Shown piece by piece: positions 16,258 to 25,026 of a stretch of DNA of 64,000 nt. The notes under the pieces were generated by a model. It was given only the letters and a program-made list of their open reading frames with translations. It searched no databases and was not told where the DNA came from. This stretch comes from Actinomadura sp. KC06 (GTDB taxonomy: Bacteria; Actinomycetota; Actinomycetes; Streptosporangiales; Streptosporangiaceae): the NCBI RefSeq assembly GCF_004348735.1, contig NZ_SMKT01000023.1, positions 1 to 64,000 on the forward strand. Reading direction: 5' to 3'. Within the stretch, counting starts at the first letter, position 1. Each line of letters begins with the position of its first letter. A program made the position numbers and the translations under genes.

Positions 16258-17078
16258 CCGAGCCTCCGCTGGACCTGCGCGGGCGCACGCTCCGAGCCGC
16301 ACTGTCCCGCCGTCCGCCCGCGCGCCGGTCGCCCGGCTTCGCCCGGCCCTACGCCGCGACGGTCGCCATGCTCGACGCCCTGCTGGCCGATCTGCGCGAG
16401 GCGGAGTGGGCGGCGGTCGCGGCCGGCGACTGGGACGTGCGCGACCTGGTCGTGCACCTGTCCGCGTCCGACGGGCTGCTCGGCGAGGCGATCGAGGGGC
16501 GGGTGTCGTCCGCCGCCGACGTCTTGGACCGTACCCGCGAGGCGATCAGCCGCTGCCCTCCTCCGCGGGACGCGCGCCGGGCGTGGCGGCAGCGGGCCGA
16601 CGCGCTGTGCGACGGCGTGGGCGAGGCGGACGCCGACCGCCGGGTCGAGGTGGGCGGCCAGCGGCTGCGGCTCACCGATCACTTCACGGGACGCGCCTTC
16701 GAGACCTGGATCCACGCCGACGACATCGCCCGGGGGACGGGCCGCACCCTGCTGCCGCCGCCCGCCGAGCACGTGCATCCGATCGCCGACCTGGGCGTCC
16801 GGAGCCTGCCCAAGGCGCTCGCGCTGACCGGCCGCGACCATCCCGACCGCATGCTGCGGCTGATCCTGGACGGTCCGGGCGGCGGGCGGTGGACGATCCC
16901 GCTGGGGAGGGCGGCCTCCGGTGGGGACCCGTGCGCGCAGCTTCGGATGGACGTCGTCGAGTTCTGCTTTCTGGCCGGAGGACGCCGCGACCCCGCGAGC
17001 GTCCAGGCGGAGACCAGCGGCGATCCGGCCGTCGCGCACGACGTGCTGGCGGCCGCCTCAGCCTTCTCCGGCCCGTAG
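16254..17078 (+). CDS. Mycothiol maleylpyruvate isomerase-like (DinB fold) protein, likely sigma-factor partner
   Basis: 274 residues. After an Arg-rich leader, the segment PYAATVAMLDALLADLREAE and DWDVRDLVVHLSASDGLLGE match the N-terminal helices of the MDMPI/DinB fold, with a histidine in VVHLSASD as in the metal site. FETWIHADDIARGTG supplies another part of this site. The C-terminal 100 residues resemble the SCP-like MDMPI C-domain. No membrane helix or ZAS zinc motif is present, so it is not a classical anti-sigma factor. The 4-nt overlap with the ECF gene nevertheless suggests it controls that factor, perhaps in response to thiols. Its 3' end overlaps the convergent marR gene by 21 nt. 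Confidence 0.75.
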   Translation: MTEPPLDLRGRTLRAALSRRPPARRSPGFARPYAATVAMLDALLADLREAEWAAVAAGDWDVRDLVVHLSASDGLLGEAIEGRVSSAADVLDRTREAISRCPPPRDARRAWRQRADALCDGVGEADADRRVEVGGQRLRLTDHFTGRAFETWIHADDIARGTGRTLLPPPAEHVHPIADLGVRSLPKALALTGRDHPDRMLRLILDGPGGGRWTIPLGRAASGGDPCAQLRMDVVEFCFLAGGRRDPASVQAETSGDPAVAHDVLAAASAFSGP

Positions 17079-17558
17079 CCCTTTCCACGGCGCTGCTCCC
17101 TCGGCCCGGGCGGGACGGTGCCGGTGCCGCCGCGTATCGACGTTGCCGGAGAGGGTCGTGAGGATGCCGGGCAGGTCGGCGGCCGTCTCGGCGGGAAGCC
17201 CCGCCACGGTCTCCTCCGCCAGCGCGCACCACAGCTCCTTGACCTGCTCGGTCAGTGCCCGGCCGCGGTCGGTGAGCTCGACGACGCTGGCGCGCTTGTC
17301 GGACGGCGCCGGCGCGCGCCGCACATGACCCGTGGCTTCGAGCTTGCGGGTCATGAGCGTGACGCTCGGCGGCTCGCAGCCGAGCGCCTCGCTGAGCTGG
17401 GCCTGGATCATCGGGCCCGACCGGTCGAGTTCGAGCAGGAGCGCCTCCTGCCCGGGATGCAGGCCGAGCGGGGCCAGCAGCGCCGCGGCCCTGGCCCGGT
17501 GCCGCAGGCTCAGGATGCGGATGGCCTGGTTGAGGGCGTCGGCGTACGCGAAGTCCAC
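17058..17558 (-). CDS. MarR family transcriptional regulator
   Basis: 166 residues. The winged helix covers LLLELDRSGPMIQAQLSEAL, GCEPPSVTLMTRKLEATGHV and the wing RRAPAPSDKRASVVELTDRG (about residues 38-103). The C-terminal dimer helices follow, ending in a basic tail. It is divergent from an MFS gene, with a long palindrome between the start codons, so it most probably represses that exporter and itself. ATP or ligand domains are absent, as usual for MarR. Confidence 0.92.
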   Translation of the reverse strand: MDFAYADALNQAIRILSLRHRARAAALLAPLGLHPGQEALLLELDRSGPMIQAQLSEALGCEPPSVTLMTRKLEATGHVRRAPAPSDKRASVVELTDRGRALTEQVKELWCALAEETVAGLPAETAADLPGILTTLSGNVDTRRHRHRPARAEGAAPWKGLRAGEG

Positions 17559-17587
17559 GGCGTCTCCTCATCCTCTCCTTGACGCGA

Positions 17588-17619
17588 TAGTTATCCGCAT
17601 AACATTATGCGGATAACTA
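17588..17619. promoter_or_regulatory. MarR operator palindrome
   Basis: Two perfectly complementary 15-nt arms, TAGTTATCCGCATAA at 17588-17602 and TTATGCGGATAACTA at 17605-17619, are separated by 2 nt. The palindrome lies between the marR start (17558) and the MFS start (17646) and is AT-rich against a GC-rich background. Length and position fit a MarR dimer site overlapping the promoters of both genes. Confidence 0.85.
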
Positions 17620-17645
17620 ATTCTATCGGATGTCGAGGAGCCCGC

Positions 17646-19043
17646 ATGACCGTGAAGGTCACAGCGACCCGCCGAGCCCGGCCTGACGCCGGGCGCGCCT
17701 GGATGATCATGGCGCTGGCCTGCGCCGCCCAGTTCATGGTGATCCTGGACGCGTCCATCGTGAACGTCGCCCTGCCCGCGATCGGCGGGGATCTCGGGTT
17801 CACCGCCACCGGCCTCGCCTGGGTGGTGAACGGCTACCTGCTCACGTTCGGCGGCTTCATGCTGCTGGGCGGCCGGGCCGCCGACCTGTTCGGACCCCGC
17901 CGGATGCTGGTCGCCGGTCTCTTCCTGTTCGCCACCGCAAGCCTGGCCGCCGGTCTGGCCGCCGTCCCGGAGGTCCTGGTGGCGGCGCGCGTCGTGCAGG
18001 GCGTCGGCGCCGCGATGCTGGCCCCGGCGACGCTGGTGGTGATCAACACCTGCTTCACCGAGGAGCACGCGCGTGCCAGGGCGTTCGGGGCCTGGTCCGC
18101 CGCGGGCGGCGTGGGCGGGATGGCGGGCGCGGTCGCGGGCGGCGCCATCACGACCGGCCTGTCCTGGCGGTGGGTCTTCCTGATCAACGTGCCGATCGGC
18201 GCGGTCCTGATCGTCCTGGCCCTGGCGGCGCTCGCGTCCGCGCGGACCGGACGCCGCGAACCGCTCGACCTCACCGGCGCGGTCACCGGGACGGCGGGCC
18301 TGGCCGCGCTGATCTACGGGGTCATGCGGACCGCCGACCACGGCTGGACGTCCGCGCCGGTCGCCGGGCCGGCCGTCGCGGGCCTGCTCCTGCTCGCCGC
18401 CTTCATCGCCGTGGAGGCGCGCTTCGCCGCCCGCCCGATGATGCCCCTGCGGCTGTTCAGGATCCGGGGCGCGGCCGTCGGCAGCGGCATGCTGTTCCTG
18501 TTCGGAGGGATCGTCATCGCGATGTGGTACTTCACGTCGCTCTTCCTGCAGAACGTGCTCGGATACAGCGCGCTCGAAGCCGGGCTTGGGCAAACACCTG
18601 CGGCGGTGGTGTTCGTGGTGGTCGCGCGATGGGCGTCCGCTGTGCTGCCGCGAACCGGTGTGCGCTCACTGGTGCTGGTCGGCTCCGGCTTCTTCCTGGC
18701 CGGTTTCGGGTGGCTCGCCCGGGCGGACGAGGGCAGCGGCTACGTCACCGGCGTGCTCGGGCCCACGCTGCTCGTCGCGGTCGGCATCGGGTCGACCTTC
18801 CCCACCCTCATGGCCGCGGCGACCGCCGGCGTGCCCGAGGGCGACGCGGGGATCATCGGCGGCCTGGCCCAGACCACTAGCCAGGTGGGTGCGTCGGTGG
18901 GCCTGGCGGTGCTCGCGACGGCCGCCGGAGCGAAGGCTGCGGCGGACACCGACGCTTCCGGCTACAGCCTGGTCTTCCTCATCGCGGCCGGACTCGGCAT
19001 CGCCATCGCAGCGACCGCCTTGCTGCTGCCCCGGCGCGCATGA
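17646..19043 (+). CDS. MFS drug-efflux transporter, DHA2/EmrB type
   Basis: 465 residues from the ATG at 17646, preceded by GAGGAG. Helix 1 carries FMVILDASIVNVALPAIGGD, the DHA2 motif D1. Motif A follows in LGGRAADLFGPRRML, and motif C-like Gly-rich sequence in GGVGGMAGAVAGGAITTGLS. It should export a lipophilic compound by proton exchange. Expression is probably released when the divergent MarR protein leaves the palindrome between the two genes. Confidence 0.92.
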   Translation: MTVKVTATRRARPDAGRAWMIMALACAAQFMVILDASIVNVALPAIGGDLGFTATGLAWVVNGYLLTFGGFMLLGGRAADLFGPRRMLVAGLFLFATASLAAGLAAVPEVLVAARVVQGVGAAMLAPATLVVINTCFTEEHARARAFGAWSAAGGVGGMAGAVAGGAITTGLSWRWVFLINVPIGAVLIVLALAALASARTGRREPLDLTGAVTGTAGLAALIYGVMRTADHGWTSAPVAGPAVAGLLLLAAFIAVEARFAARPMMPLRLFRIRGAAVGSGMLFLFGGIVIAMWYFTSLFLQNVLGYSALEAGLGQTPAAVVFVVVARWASAVLPRTGVRSLVLVGSGFFLAGFGWLARADEGSGYVTGVLGPTLLVAVGIGSTFPTLMAAATAGVPEGDAGIIGGLAQTTSQVGASVGLAVLATAAGAKAAADTDASGYSLVFLIAAGLGIAIAATALLLPRRA

Positions 19044-19047
19044 GGTC

Positions 19048-19986
19048 TCACGTCGCCTCGGCCTCGGCCTCGGGCCGGATGACGGATGCGGACCAACGGT
19101 CCCAGTCCATCTGCGGGCGCACCCGCCGGGCGTGCGCGAGCGCCTCGTCGACCGCCTTGCAGACGTCGGCGTCCCGCACCGTCGTGCCCGCAAGCTCGCC
19201 GACCTTGCCCAGCAGGGCCGGAAGGAGCACCGGCCGGTGCTCCAGGGGCGCGGCGCCCGTGCAGGAGAGCAGCGTCGCCGGGTGGTCCAGGCTGCGGCGC
19301 AGCGCGGCCGTGTGCTCCTCGTTGCCGCCGTCCCGGCAGGTCAGGACGATCAGGAAGGCGCGCAAGCCGCGTCCGTCCGGGTGGCGGAGGGCGCCGAGGT
19401 CGATGCCGCCGACGAGCGTCCGGGACACGCCGCGCCCATTCGCGACGCTGCAATGGTCGTCGAGGACGACCACATGCGCGGAGCGCAGGTCGTCCAGCCT
19501 GCGCTGCAGGCTGTCGTCCACGCACAGCCGGACGTAGAGGCCGGGGTAGTCGCCGGCGACCGCCTCAAGCCGCCTGGCGATCCCGTTGGACCGCCGCCGG
19601 GTGATCAGCACGGCCCCGAGCTTGGGCTGCGGTTCGAGCTCGAACCTGGCCGCGGAGGGGAGGGGAGCCGCCGCCCGCAGCGCCTCCCGTGTGGCGCTCT
19701 CGGTGAACGCGACCATGCGGTGGACGGTCGACCCGTCCGGCCGGATCTCGCATTCGATGAGGAGCTCGGCGTCCGCCATGCGGTCCGGCGGGGGCGGCTC
19801 GGCGGGGGACAGCAGGTGATCGGCGGCGGCGGTGACGGCCCCGAGGACGAGCGTGCACGCGGCGACCACCGCCCACGCGATCCCGCTCGCGTTGTTCTCG
19901 GTCGCGACGTTGACCGCGACCCCGGCGGCCGACGTGGCGGTCGCGACCGTGAGGCCGCTGACGAGGGGACGGGTGCGATGCCTCAT
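19048..19986 (-). CDS. Membrane protein with putative CHAT/caspase-like domain
   Basis: 312 residues. Two hydrophobic helices (about 8-28 and 35-57) put the remaining 250 residues on one side of the membrane. In that part HVVVLDDHCS (His178) and FLIVLTCRDGGNEEH (Cys217) stand 39 residues apart. TLLSCTGA and an end reading MDWDRWSASVIRP follow. This order (His strand, Cys strand, later strand, Trp-containing end) resembles CHAT/caspase-fold proteases, but the similarity is weak and was judged by eye. The start codon overlaps the stop of the kinase-TPR gene (ATGA), so both proteins are made together. If the dyad is wrong it remains an orphan membrane protein. Confidence 0.6.
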   Translation of the reverse strand: MRHRTRPLVSGLTVATATSAAGVAVNVATENNASGIAWAVVAACTLVLGAVTAAADHLLSPAEPPPPDRMADAELLIECEIRPDGSTVHRMVAFTESATREALRAAAPLPSAARFELEPQPKLGAVLITRRRSNGIARRLEAVAGDYPGLYVRLCVDDSLQRRLDDLRSAHVVVLDDHCSVANGRGVSRTLVGGIDLGALRHPDGRGLRAFLIVLTCRDGGNEEHTAALRRSLDHPATLLSCTGAAPLEHRPVLLPALLGKVGELAGTTVRDADVCKAVDEALAHARRVRPQMDWDRWSASVIRPEAEAEAT

Positions 19987-22820
19987 CGGCGGCGCCCCTG
20001 CGCCTGCGCTTGCGAGAGGCCGTCGTGGGCCCGGGCGAGAACCGCGTCCGCGTCGCCCGCGCCGTCGCCGTCCGTCAGGACTTGCTGGAAATGCTCCTGG
20101 GCCGCTGCCGCATCCCCCTCGGCGAGCTGCAGGAATCCCAGATTGGTGCGGGCCTGCAAGGTCGCGGGATGCGCGGTGCCGAATGCCTTGGTCCGCCGGT
20201 CGACGACGTCCCGCAGCAGCTTCGCGCCTTCCCGGCGGTCTCCGGTGTCGTGCAGGACGGCGGCGAGGCTGGCCTGGATCGTCAAGGTCTGCGGGTGGTG
20301 CCGTCCGAGCACGCGCCTGGCGTCCTTGAGCGTGCCCTGGAGCAGTTCCACCGCCTCGGCGGTGTGCCCGAGGTCGCGACGGACGGCGGCCAGATTGGCC
20401 CGCGCCCGCAACGCCGCCGGGGACCGGTCGCCGCCCTCGTCCACCGCGTCGCGCAGCGCGATGGAGGCATGCCTCTCGGCCTCGTCCAGGCGACCCGCGT
20501 CGTGCAGGGCCACGGACAGGTTGCTCCGCACCGGGACGGTCCGCGCACCGGAATCGGTAAGCGCCTCGGACGCCGCCAGGGCCTCTTCCAACTGCTCGAC
20601 GGCGTCCGGAAAGCCCGCCTCATGCCGGACGGCGGCCAGGCTGGCCTCGAGCCTGCGCTTAACGACCAGGTCGGTGGTCTCCTCCTCCCGGCTCCCGGCC
20701 CGCAGAGATTCGCTGAGCAGCCGCTCGGCTTCCGAGTGCCGCCCGAGTCCTTGCAGCGCCACCGCCAGGTTCCCGTAAACCTCGGCTGGGACTGCCCATC
20801 CGGTCCGGATCGAGTTCGTCAGGACGGTCTCCGCCTTGGCGTACCGGCCCCGCGCGATGAGATCACGTGCCCGTCCGACGTCGTCGCCCGGTGGCGCGAG
20901 CGCTCGCCGCAACCGCAGCCACCGCACCGCTCGGCGCACCACGACGAAAGCCGCAACGGACACCGCCGCCGCCCCGACCACGAGCCCGGCGACCACTCCC
21001 GCGACCTCGACATGCGCCGCCTCCGGCTGGACGACCAGGAGCAGCACCGAGGCGGCGACCAGCAGCGCGGCAGGCACCGTGAGCCCTCGCGGCCAGGGCA
21101 CAATCCGACCCATCCTTGCGTGAGCGGTGCCTGGAAACGGCGGGGCGGCGCCGTCCGACATTGCGGGCCGCGCATCCAGGTCCGCTGGTGCGGCGTGCAG
21201 CTTCCTGTCGAGCGAGGGCCCTATGAGCAGAATCCTCATCAGGTCGGCGGTCGAGGGACGGCGGGACGGATCTTTGGCCAGGCAGGAAGCCAGCACGTCG
21301 CGCAGCCGACCAGGGGCGAGGCCCGCCAGGTCCGGCTCGTCATGCAGGGTGCTCTGGAGGACGGCCTCCGTCGTCCCCGTCCCGCCGAACAGGCGGCGTC
21401 CGGTGGCGGCGAACACCATCGTCACCGCCCAGGCGAAGACGTCCGCGGCCGGACTCTGCACGCCCCCTCGGAACAGTTCGGGGGCCATGTAGCCGAGGGT
21501 GCCGAAGAGGGTGCCGGGCTCCTCGTCCGCCGGAGAGATGCCGTAGTCGACCACGCGGGGGCCGTCCCGCCCCAGGATCACGTTCCCGGGCTTGAGGTTG
21601 CGGTGGATTACCCCGGCCCGGTGCAGCGCCGTGAGCGCGGTGGCCGTCCCGGCGGCGAGCCGTTCGAGCTGACCGCCCGACAGCGGCCCGCGGCGCTCGA
21701 CGTAGTCCTGGAGGGAGAGGCCGTCGACGAACTCGTTGACGAGGTACGTCCGTCCCTCGAACACGCCGGTGTCGAGCACCCGCGCGAGGCCGGAGCCTTG
21801 CACGTTCCGGGCGTCGGGGTGGAGCCGCCAGTCGGTGTCGCGTCGCGACAGCCGCAAGGCGACGTCGCGGTCATCGCGGTCGCGCGCCTTGTAGACGACT
21901 CCCGTTCCGCCCTGGCCCAGACGGCCGACGAGCGTGTAAGGGCCGATCTCGGTCGCGTCCTCCGCCGCCAGCGGAGCGACGGTGGCACGCGGTGTGGGGA
22001 AGGGCGGACTCAAGGTAGAAGAGCTGATCGCTTCGTACAGCATCGACAGCGCGTCACCGGCGCTCGGCCGCTGAGCGGGATCGCGTTCGAGTAGTTCCTC
22101 CAGGACGCGCGCCAGCGGCCCGGCATTGCGAGGCGGAGGCACAGGCTCCGTCATCACGGCGGCAAGCGTGCCCATCACGCTCTGCCGCTCAAAGGGCGAA
22201 CGTCCCTCGACCGCCATGTAAAGCGTTGCGCCCAGCGACCACAGGTCGGAGGCCGGGCCCGCCCATGCACCCTGCATCACCTCGGGCGGGAGGAAACCCG
22301 GCGAGCCGACGAGCAGCCCAGGCTGTGCGGTCATCTGGGTGCGTTCGATCTGCCCGATCCCGAAGTCGGTCAGCACGGCCCGGCCCATATCGCTGAGCAG
22401 GACGTTGCCGGGCTTGATGTCGCGATGCGTGACCCCGGCCTCATGAGCGTGCTGCAGCGCTTCGAGCAACTGGCGCCCGAACTCGGCCACCTGCGAGGGC
22501 GGCAGCGGCCCGCGCTCGCTCAGGACGTCCTGTAGCGAACGTCCTTCGATCAACTGCGAGACGATCCAGGTCCGGCCGGACTCCGCAAGGACGTCGTGGA
22601 CGATGGCGATCCCGGGGTGGCTCAGCTGCCACGAGGCCTGCGCCTCCCGGCGCAGGACGTGCCGCTCGATGTCGCTGAACCCCGACGGGTCCGCGACCTC
22701 CTTGATCGCGACGTCGCGTCCGAGCACGACGTCGTGCGCGCGCCACACCGTGCCCGTCCCGCCGCGTCCGAGGAGCTCGTCGAGCCGGTAGCGGTCGGCG
22801 AGCAGACGCCCCTGGTTCAT
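19983..22820 (-). CDS. Tandem Ser/Thr kinase-pseudokinase membrane protein with TPR domain
   Basis: 945 residues. Kinase domain 1 (about 10-262) is complete: glycine loop GRGGTGTV, Lys40 in VAIK, HRDIKPGN with Asp134, and DFG at Asp152. Kinase domain 2 (about 293-535) keeps its glycine loop GQGGTGVV. There the VAIK lysine is Arg323 (VALR), the catalytic Asp is Asn408 (HRNLKPGN), and DFG reads DYG (Asp425), so it is probably a pseudokinase. Two membrane helices at about 580-598 and 605-628 form a hairpin, which returns the C-terminus to the cytoplasm. Residues 645-930 hold about five or six 42-residue TPR units (for example SNLSVALHDAGRLDEAERHA). The start at 22820 gives a normal kinase N-terminus. 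It is the first gene of a pair with the CHAT-like gene. Confidence 0.9.
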   Translation of the reverse strand: MNQGRLLADRYRLDELLGRGGTGTVWRAHDVVLGRDVAIKEVADPSGFSDIERHVLRREAQASWQLSHPGIAIVHDVLAESGRTWIVSQLIEGRSLQDVLSERGPLPPSQVAEFGRQLLEALQHAHEAGVTHRDIKPGNVLLSDMGRAVLTDFGIGQIERTQMTAQPGLLVGSPGFLPPEVMQGAWAGPASDLWSLGATLYMAVEGRSPFERQSVMGTLAAVMTEPVPPPRNAGPLARVLEELLERDPAQRPSAGDALSMLYEAISSSTLSPPFPTPRATVAPLAAEDATEIGPYTLVGRLGQGGTGVVYKARDRDDRDVALRLSRRDTDWRLHPDARNVQGSGLARVLDTGVFEGRTYLVNEFVDGLSLQDYVERRGPLSGGQLERLAAGTATALTALHRAGVIHRNLKPGNVILGRDGPRVVDYGISPADEEPGTLFGTLGYMAPELFRGGVQSPAADVFAWAVTMVFAATGRRLFGGTGTTEAVLQSTLHDEPDLAGLAPGRLRDVLASCLAKDPSRRPSTADLMRILLIGPSLDRKLHAAPADLDARPAMSDGAAPPFPGTAHARMGRIVPWPRGLTVPAALLVAASVLLLVVQPEAAHVEVAGVVAGLVVGAAAVSVAAFVVVRRAVRWLRLRRALAPPGDDVGRARDLIARGRYAKAETVLTNSIRTGWAVPAEVYGNLAVALQGLGRHSEAERLLSESLRAGSREEETTDLVVKRRLEASLAAVRHEAGFPDAVEQLEEALAASEALTDSGARTVPVRSNLSVALHDAGRLDEAERHASIALRDAVDEGGDRSPAALRARANLAAVRRDLGHTAEAVELLQGTLKDARRVLGRHHPQTLTIQASLAAVLHDTGDRREGAKLLRDVVDRRTKAFGTAHPATLQARTNLGFLQLAEGDAAAAQEHFQQVLTDGDGAGDADAVLARAHDGLSQAQAQGRRR

Positions 22821-22880
22821 AGAGGCATCGTCCCTCGCGGCCGGGGCCGTCGCTATGCCCTCGTCCAGATCGGCAGTTGA

Positions 22881-22908
22881 TGTACAATCGTACATGTACA
22901 TCCGTACA
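22881..22908. promoter_or_regulatory. Tandem palindromic operator at the TetR start
   Basis: Two identical-format palindromes stand side by side: TGTAC-N4-GTACA at 22881-22894 and again at 22895-22908. They end 16 nt before the ATG of the TetR gene and 60 nt before the kinase start on the other strand. The arrangement fits autoregulation by the TetR protein, with possible influence on the divergent kinase operon. Confidence 0.75.
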
Positions 22909-22924
22909 TTAAGAGACGGGGAGA

Positions 22925-23500
22925 ATGCCGGAGAAGAGCGCAGCGCCGGGGCGGCCGCGGAGCCGGCGCGATCCCGAGGGGCGGCGGCGGGCGATCGTCG
23001 AGGCCGCGGCCGAGCTGATCACCGAGGTGGGCACGGGCGGGCTGACGCACCGGCTGGTCGCGGGGCGGGCGGGGGTGCCGCTGGGGTCCACCACGCAGTA
23101 CTTCGCGACCCTGGACGATCTTCGTGAGGCGGCGCTGCAGCACCTCGCGGACGAGATCGACGAGGCGCTCGCGGTCGTCCGCGAGGCCATGCGGGACGTG
23201 CGCACGGCGCCCGCCGCACTCGCGTCCGCGCTCCACGAGTACTTGCGGGACGTGCGTCTCGTCCATGCGGACAACGCGCTGGCCTGGGCCGCGATGCAGG
23301 ACCCCCAGCTGCGTTCGCTGTCGCTGCGCTGGTTCGACGAGCTGGTCGCCATCCTGTCCGCGTACATCGGCGCCGCGCGGGCGACGGCGGTGGCGGTGTT
23401 CGCGGACGGCGCCACCCTGCACGCCGCGCTCCACGAGGAGCCCCTCGACCTGCCGCTCCTGACCGACGCCATCACGGCCCTGTTCACGGAGAAGCGATGA
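22925..23500 (+). CDS. TetR family transcriptional regulator
   Basis: 191 residues. The helix-turn-helix region is RRAIVEAAAELITEVGTGGL then THRLVAGRAGVPLGSTTQYF (about residues 21-60), where the usual YYHF end reads TTQYFATLDD. The C-terminal ligand domain is of normal size. It forms a translationally coupled pair (ATGA) with the downstream MFS exporter and is preceded by two tandem palindromes, so it is almost certainly the autoregulated repressor of this efflux operon. Confidence 0.9.
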   Translation: MPEKSAAPGRPRSRRDPEGRRRAIVEAAAELITEVGTGGLTHRLVAGRAGVPLGSTTQYFATLDDLREAALQHLADEIDEALAVVREAMRDVRTAPAALASALHEYLRDVRLVHADNALAWAAMQDPQLRSLSLRWFDELVAILSAYIGAARATAVAVFADGATLHAALHEEPLDLPLLTDAITALFTEKR

Positions 23501-25026
23501 GCGTCGCGATGCACAAGCCCGAGGCCGCCTCGGCGCGGAGGCGCTGGGCGTCGGTCGTCGTCCTGTCGGCGAGCCTGCTGGTCATCACGATGGACCTGAC
23601 GGTCCTCAACATCGCCATTCCCGACATGTCGGCGGACCTGCAACCGACGTCGAACCAGCTGCTCTGGATCGTGGACGCGTACTCGCTCGTCCTCGCGGGC
23701 CTGCTGGTGTCGGCGAGCGCGATCGGCGACCGGTGGGGGCGCAAGCGGCTGCTGCTGGCCGGCTACGCCGTCTTCGGCGGCGCGTCCGCGCTCGTGCTGC
23801 TCGCCGGGTCGGCGGAGGCGGTGATCGCGCTGCGCGCCGTCCTCGGCGTCGGCGGCGCGATGATCATGCCGACCACGCTGTCCATGATCCGCACCGTGTT
23901 CACCGACCCGGCCGAGCGCGCGACGGCGCTCGGGATCTGGGCCGCGGTGTCGGGGATCGGCGCGGCGGTCGGCCCGGTCGTCGGCGGGCTCCTCCTGGAG
24001 TACTTCTCCTGGCACGCCGCGTTCCTCGTGAACGTGCCGCTCATGGTGGCCGCGCTGATCGCCGGCGCGCTCATCCTGCCCGAGTCGCGCAGCCTGCGCC
24101 CCGGCCGCTGGGACGGGATCGGCGCCGCGCTGTCGCTGGTCGGCATGGTCCTGCTCGTGTGGTCGCTCAAGCGCTTCGCGAAGGAGGAGAGCCTCGCCGT
24201 CCTGTCCGGCTGGGCCGCGCTGATCGCCGCGATCGCGACGCTGACCTGGTTCGTCCTGCGCAGCCTGCGCCGCCGGGACCCGCTCCTGGAGATGCGCCTG
24301 TTCACCAGCCGCCGCTTCACGGCGGGCGTCGTCGCGGCGCTCGGCTCGACGTTCGCGCTGGCCGCCGCGCTGCTGCTGCTCGCCCAGTGGATGCAGCTCG
24401 TCGAAGGGTACGGCCCGATCGAGACCGGCGTCCGGCTGCTCCCGGTCGCCGCGACCGCCACTCTCGCGTCACTGCTCGCGCCGTGGCTGGCCCAGAGGAC
24501 GGGCGCCAGAAGCGTGCTCGCCGGCGGACTGGCCATCGCAGGCGCCGGAATGCTCGTGCTGTTCTTCGTCCCAGGCGATCTCGCCTACACGCACGTCCTG
24601 GTCGCCCTCAGCCTGGTCGGGGCCGGGATCGGGTCGCTCGCCATCGGCTCCGCGATGATCATGTCGGGCAGCCCGGGGGACAAGGCCGGGAACGCCGCGG
24701 CGATCGAGGAGACCAGCTACGACCTGGGCAACGTCCTCGGCGTGGCCGTCCTCGGCAGCGTCGCGGGCCTCCTCTATCGCACCGGCCTGGACGGCGACCT
24801 CGGCGCGCTCGGATCCCCGGCCGCCGGGGCGGCGCGCGAGTCCCTCGGCTCCGCGGTCGCGATCGCCGACCGGCAGGGCCTGCCCGACCTCGCGGCCAGG
24901 GCGGGCGCCGCGTTCACCGACTCCATGCAGACGACGTCGCTGCTCGGCGGCCTCATGATGATCGCCGTCGCGGCGGCCGTCTTCGCGATCGTCCCGAAGG
25001 GCACCGACATCACCGAGCAGAAGTGA
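23497..25026 (+). CDS. MFS drug-efflux transporter, SmvA/QacA-like
   Basis: 509 residues. Helix 1 has LVITMDLTVLNIAIPDMSAD, the DHA2 signature with the membrane Asp. DAYSLVLAGLLVSASAIGDR and WGRKRLLL give motif A, and GIGAAVGPVVGGLLLEYFSW gives motif C. About 14 helices can be placed. The set of motifs resembles SmvA and QacA, which expel quaternary ammonium and other cationic compounds; substrate choice here is unproven. It is cotranscribed with the TetR gene. The 3' end overlaps the convergent SnoaL-like gene by 17 nt. Confidence 0.92.
   Translation: MSVAMHKPEAASARRRWASVVVLSASLLVITMDLTVLNIAIPDMSADLQPTSNQLLWIVDAYSLVLAGLLVSASAIGDRWGRKRLLLAGYAVFGGASALVLLAGSAEAVIALRAVLGVGGAMIMPTTLSMIRTVFTDPAERATALGIWAAVSGIGAAVGPVVGGLLLEYFSWHAAFLVNVPLMVAALIAGALILPESRSLRPGRWDGIGAALSLVGMVLLVWSLKRFAKEESLAVLSGWAALIAAIATLTWFVLRSLRRRDPLLEMRLFTSRRFTAGVVAALGSTFALAAALLLLAQWMQLVEGYGPIETGVRLLPVAATATLASLLAPWLAQRTGARSVLAGGLAIAGAGMLVLFFVPGDLAYTHVLVALSLVGAGIGSLAIGSAMIMSGSPGDKAGNAAAIEETSYDLGNVLGVAVLGSVAGLLYRTGLDGDLGALGSPAAGAARESLGSAVAIADRQGLPDLAARAGAAFTDSMQTTSLLGGLMMIAVAAAVFAIVPKGTDITEQK

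Noticed and set aside
22821-22901. N-terminal extension of the kinase to 22901
   Set aside because: It would overlap the TetR operator palindromes, and the added residues precede a standard kinase start.
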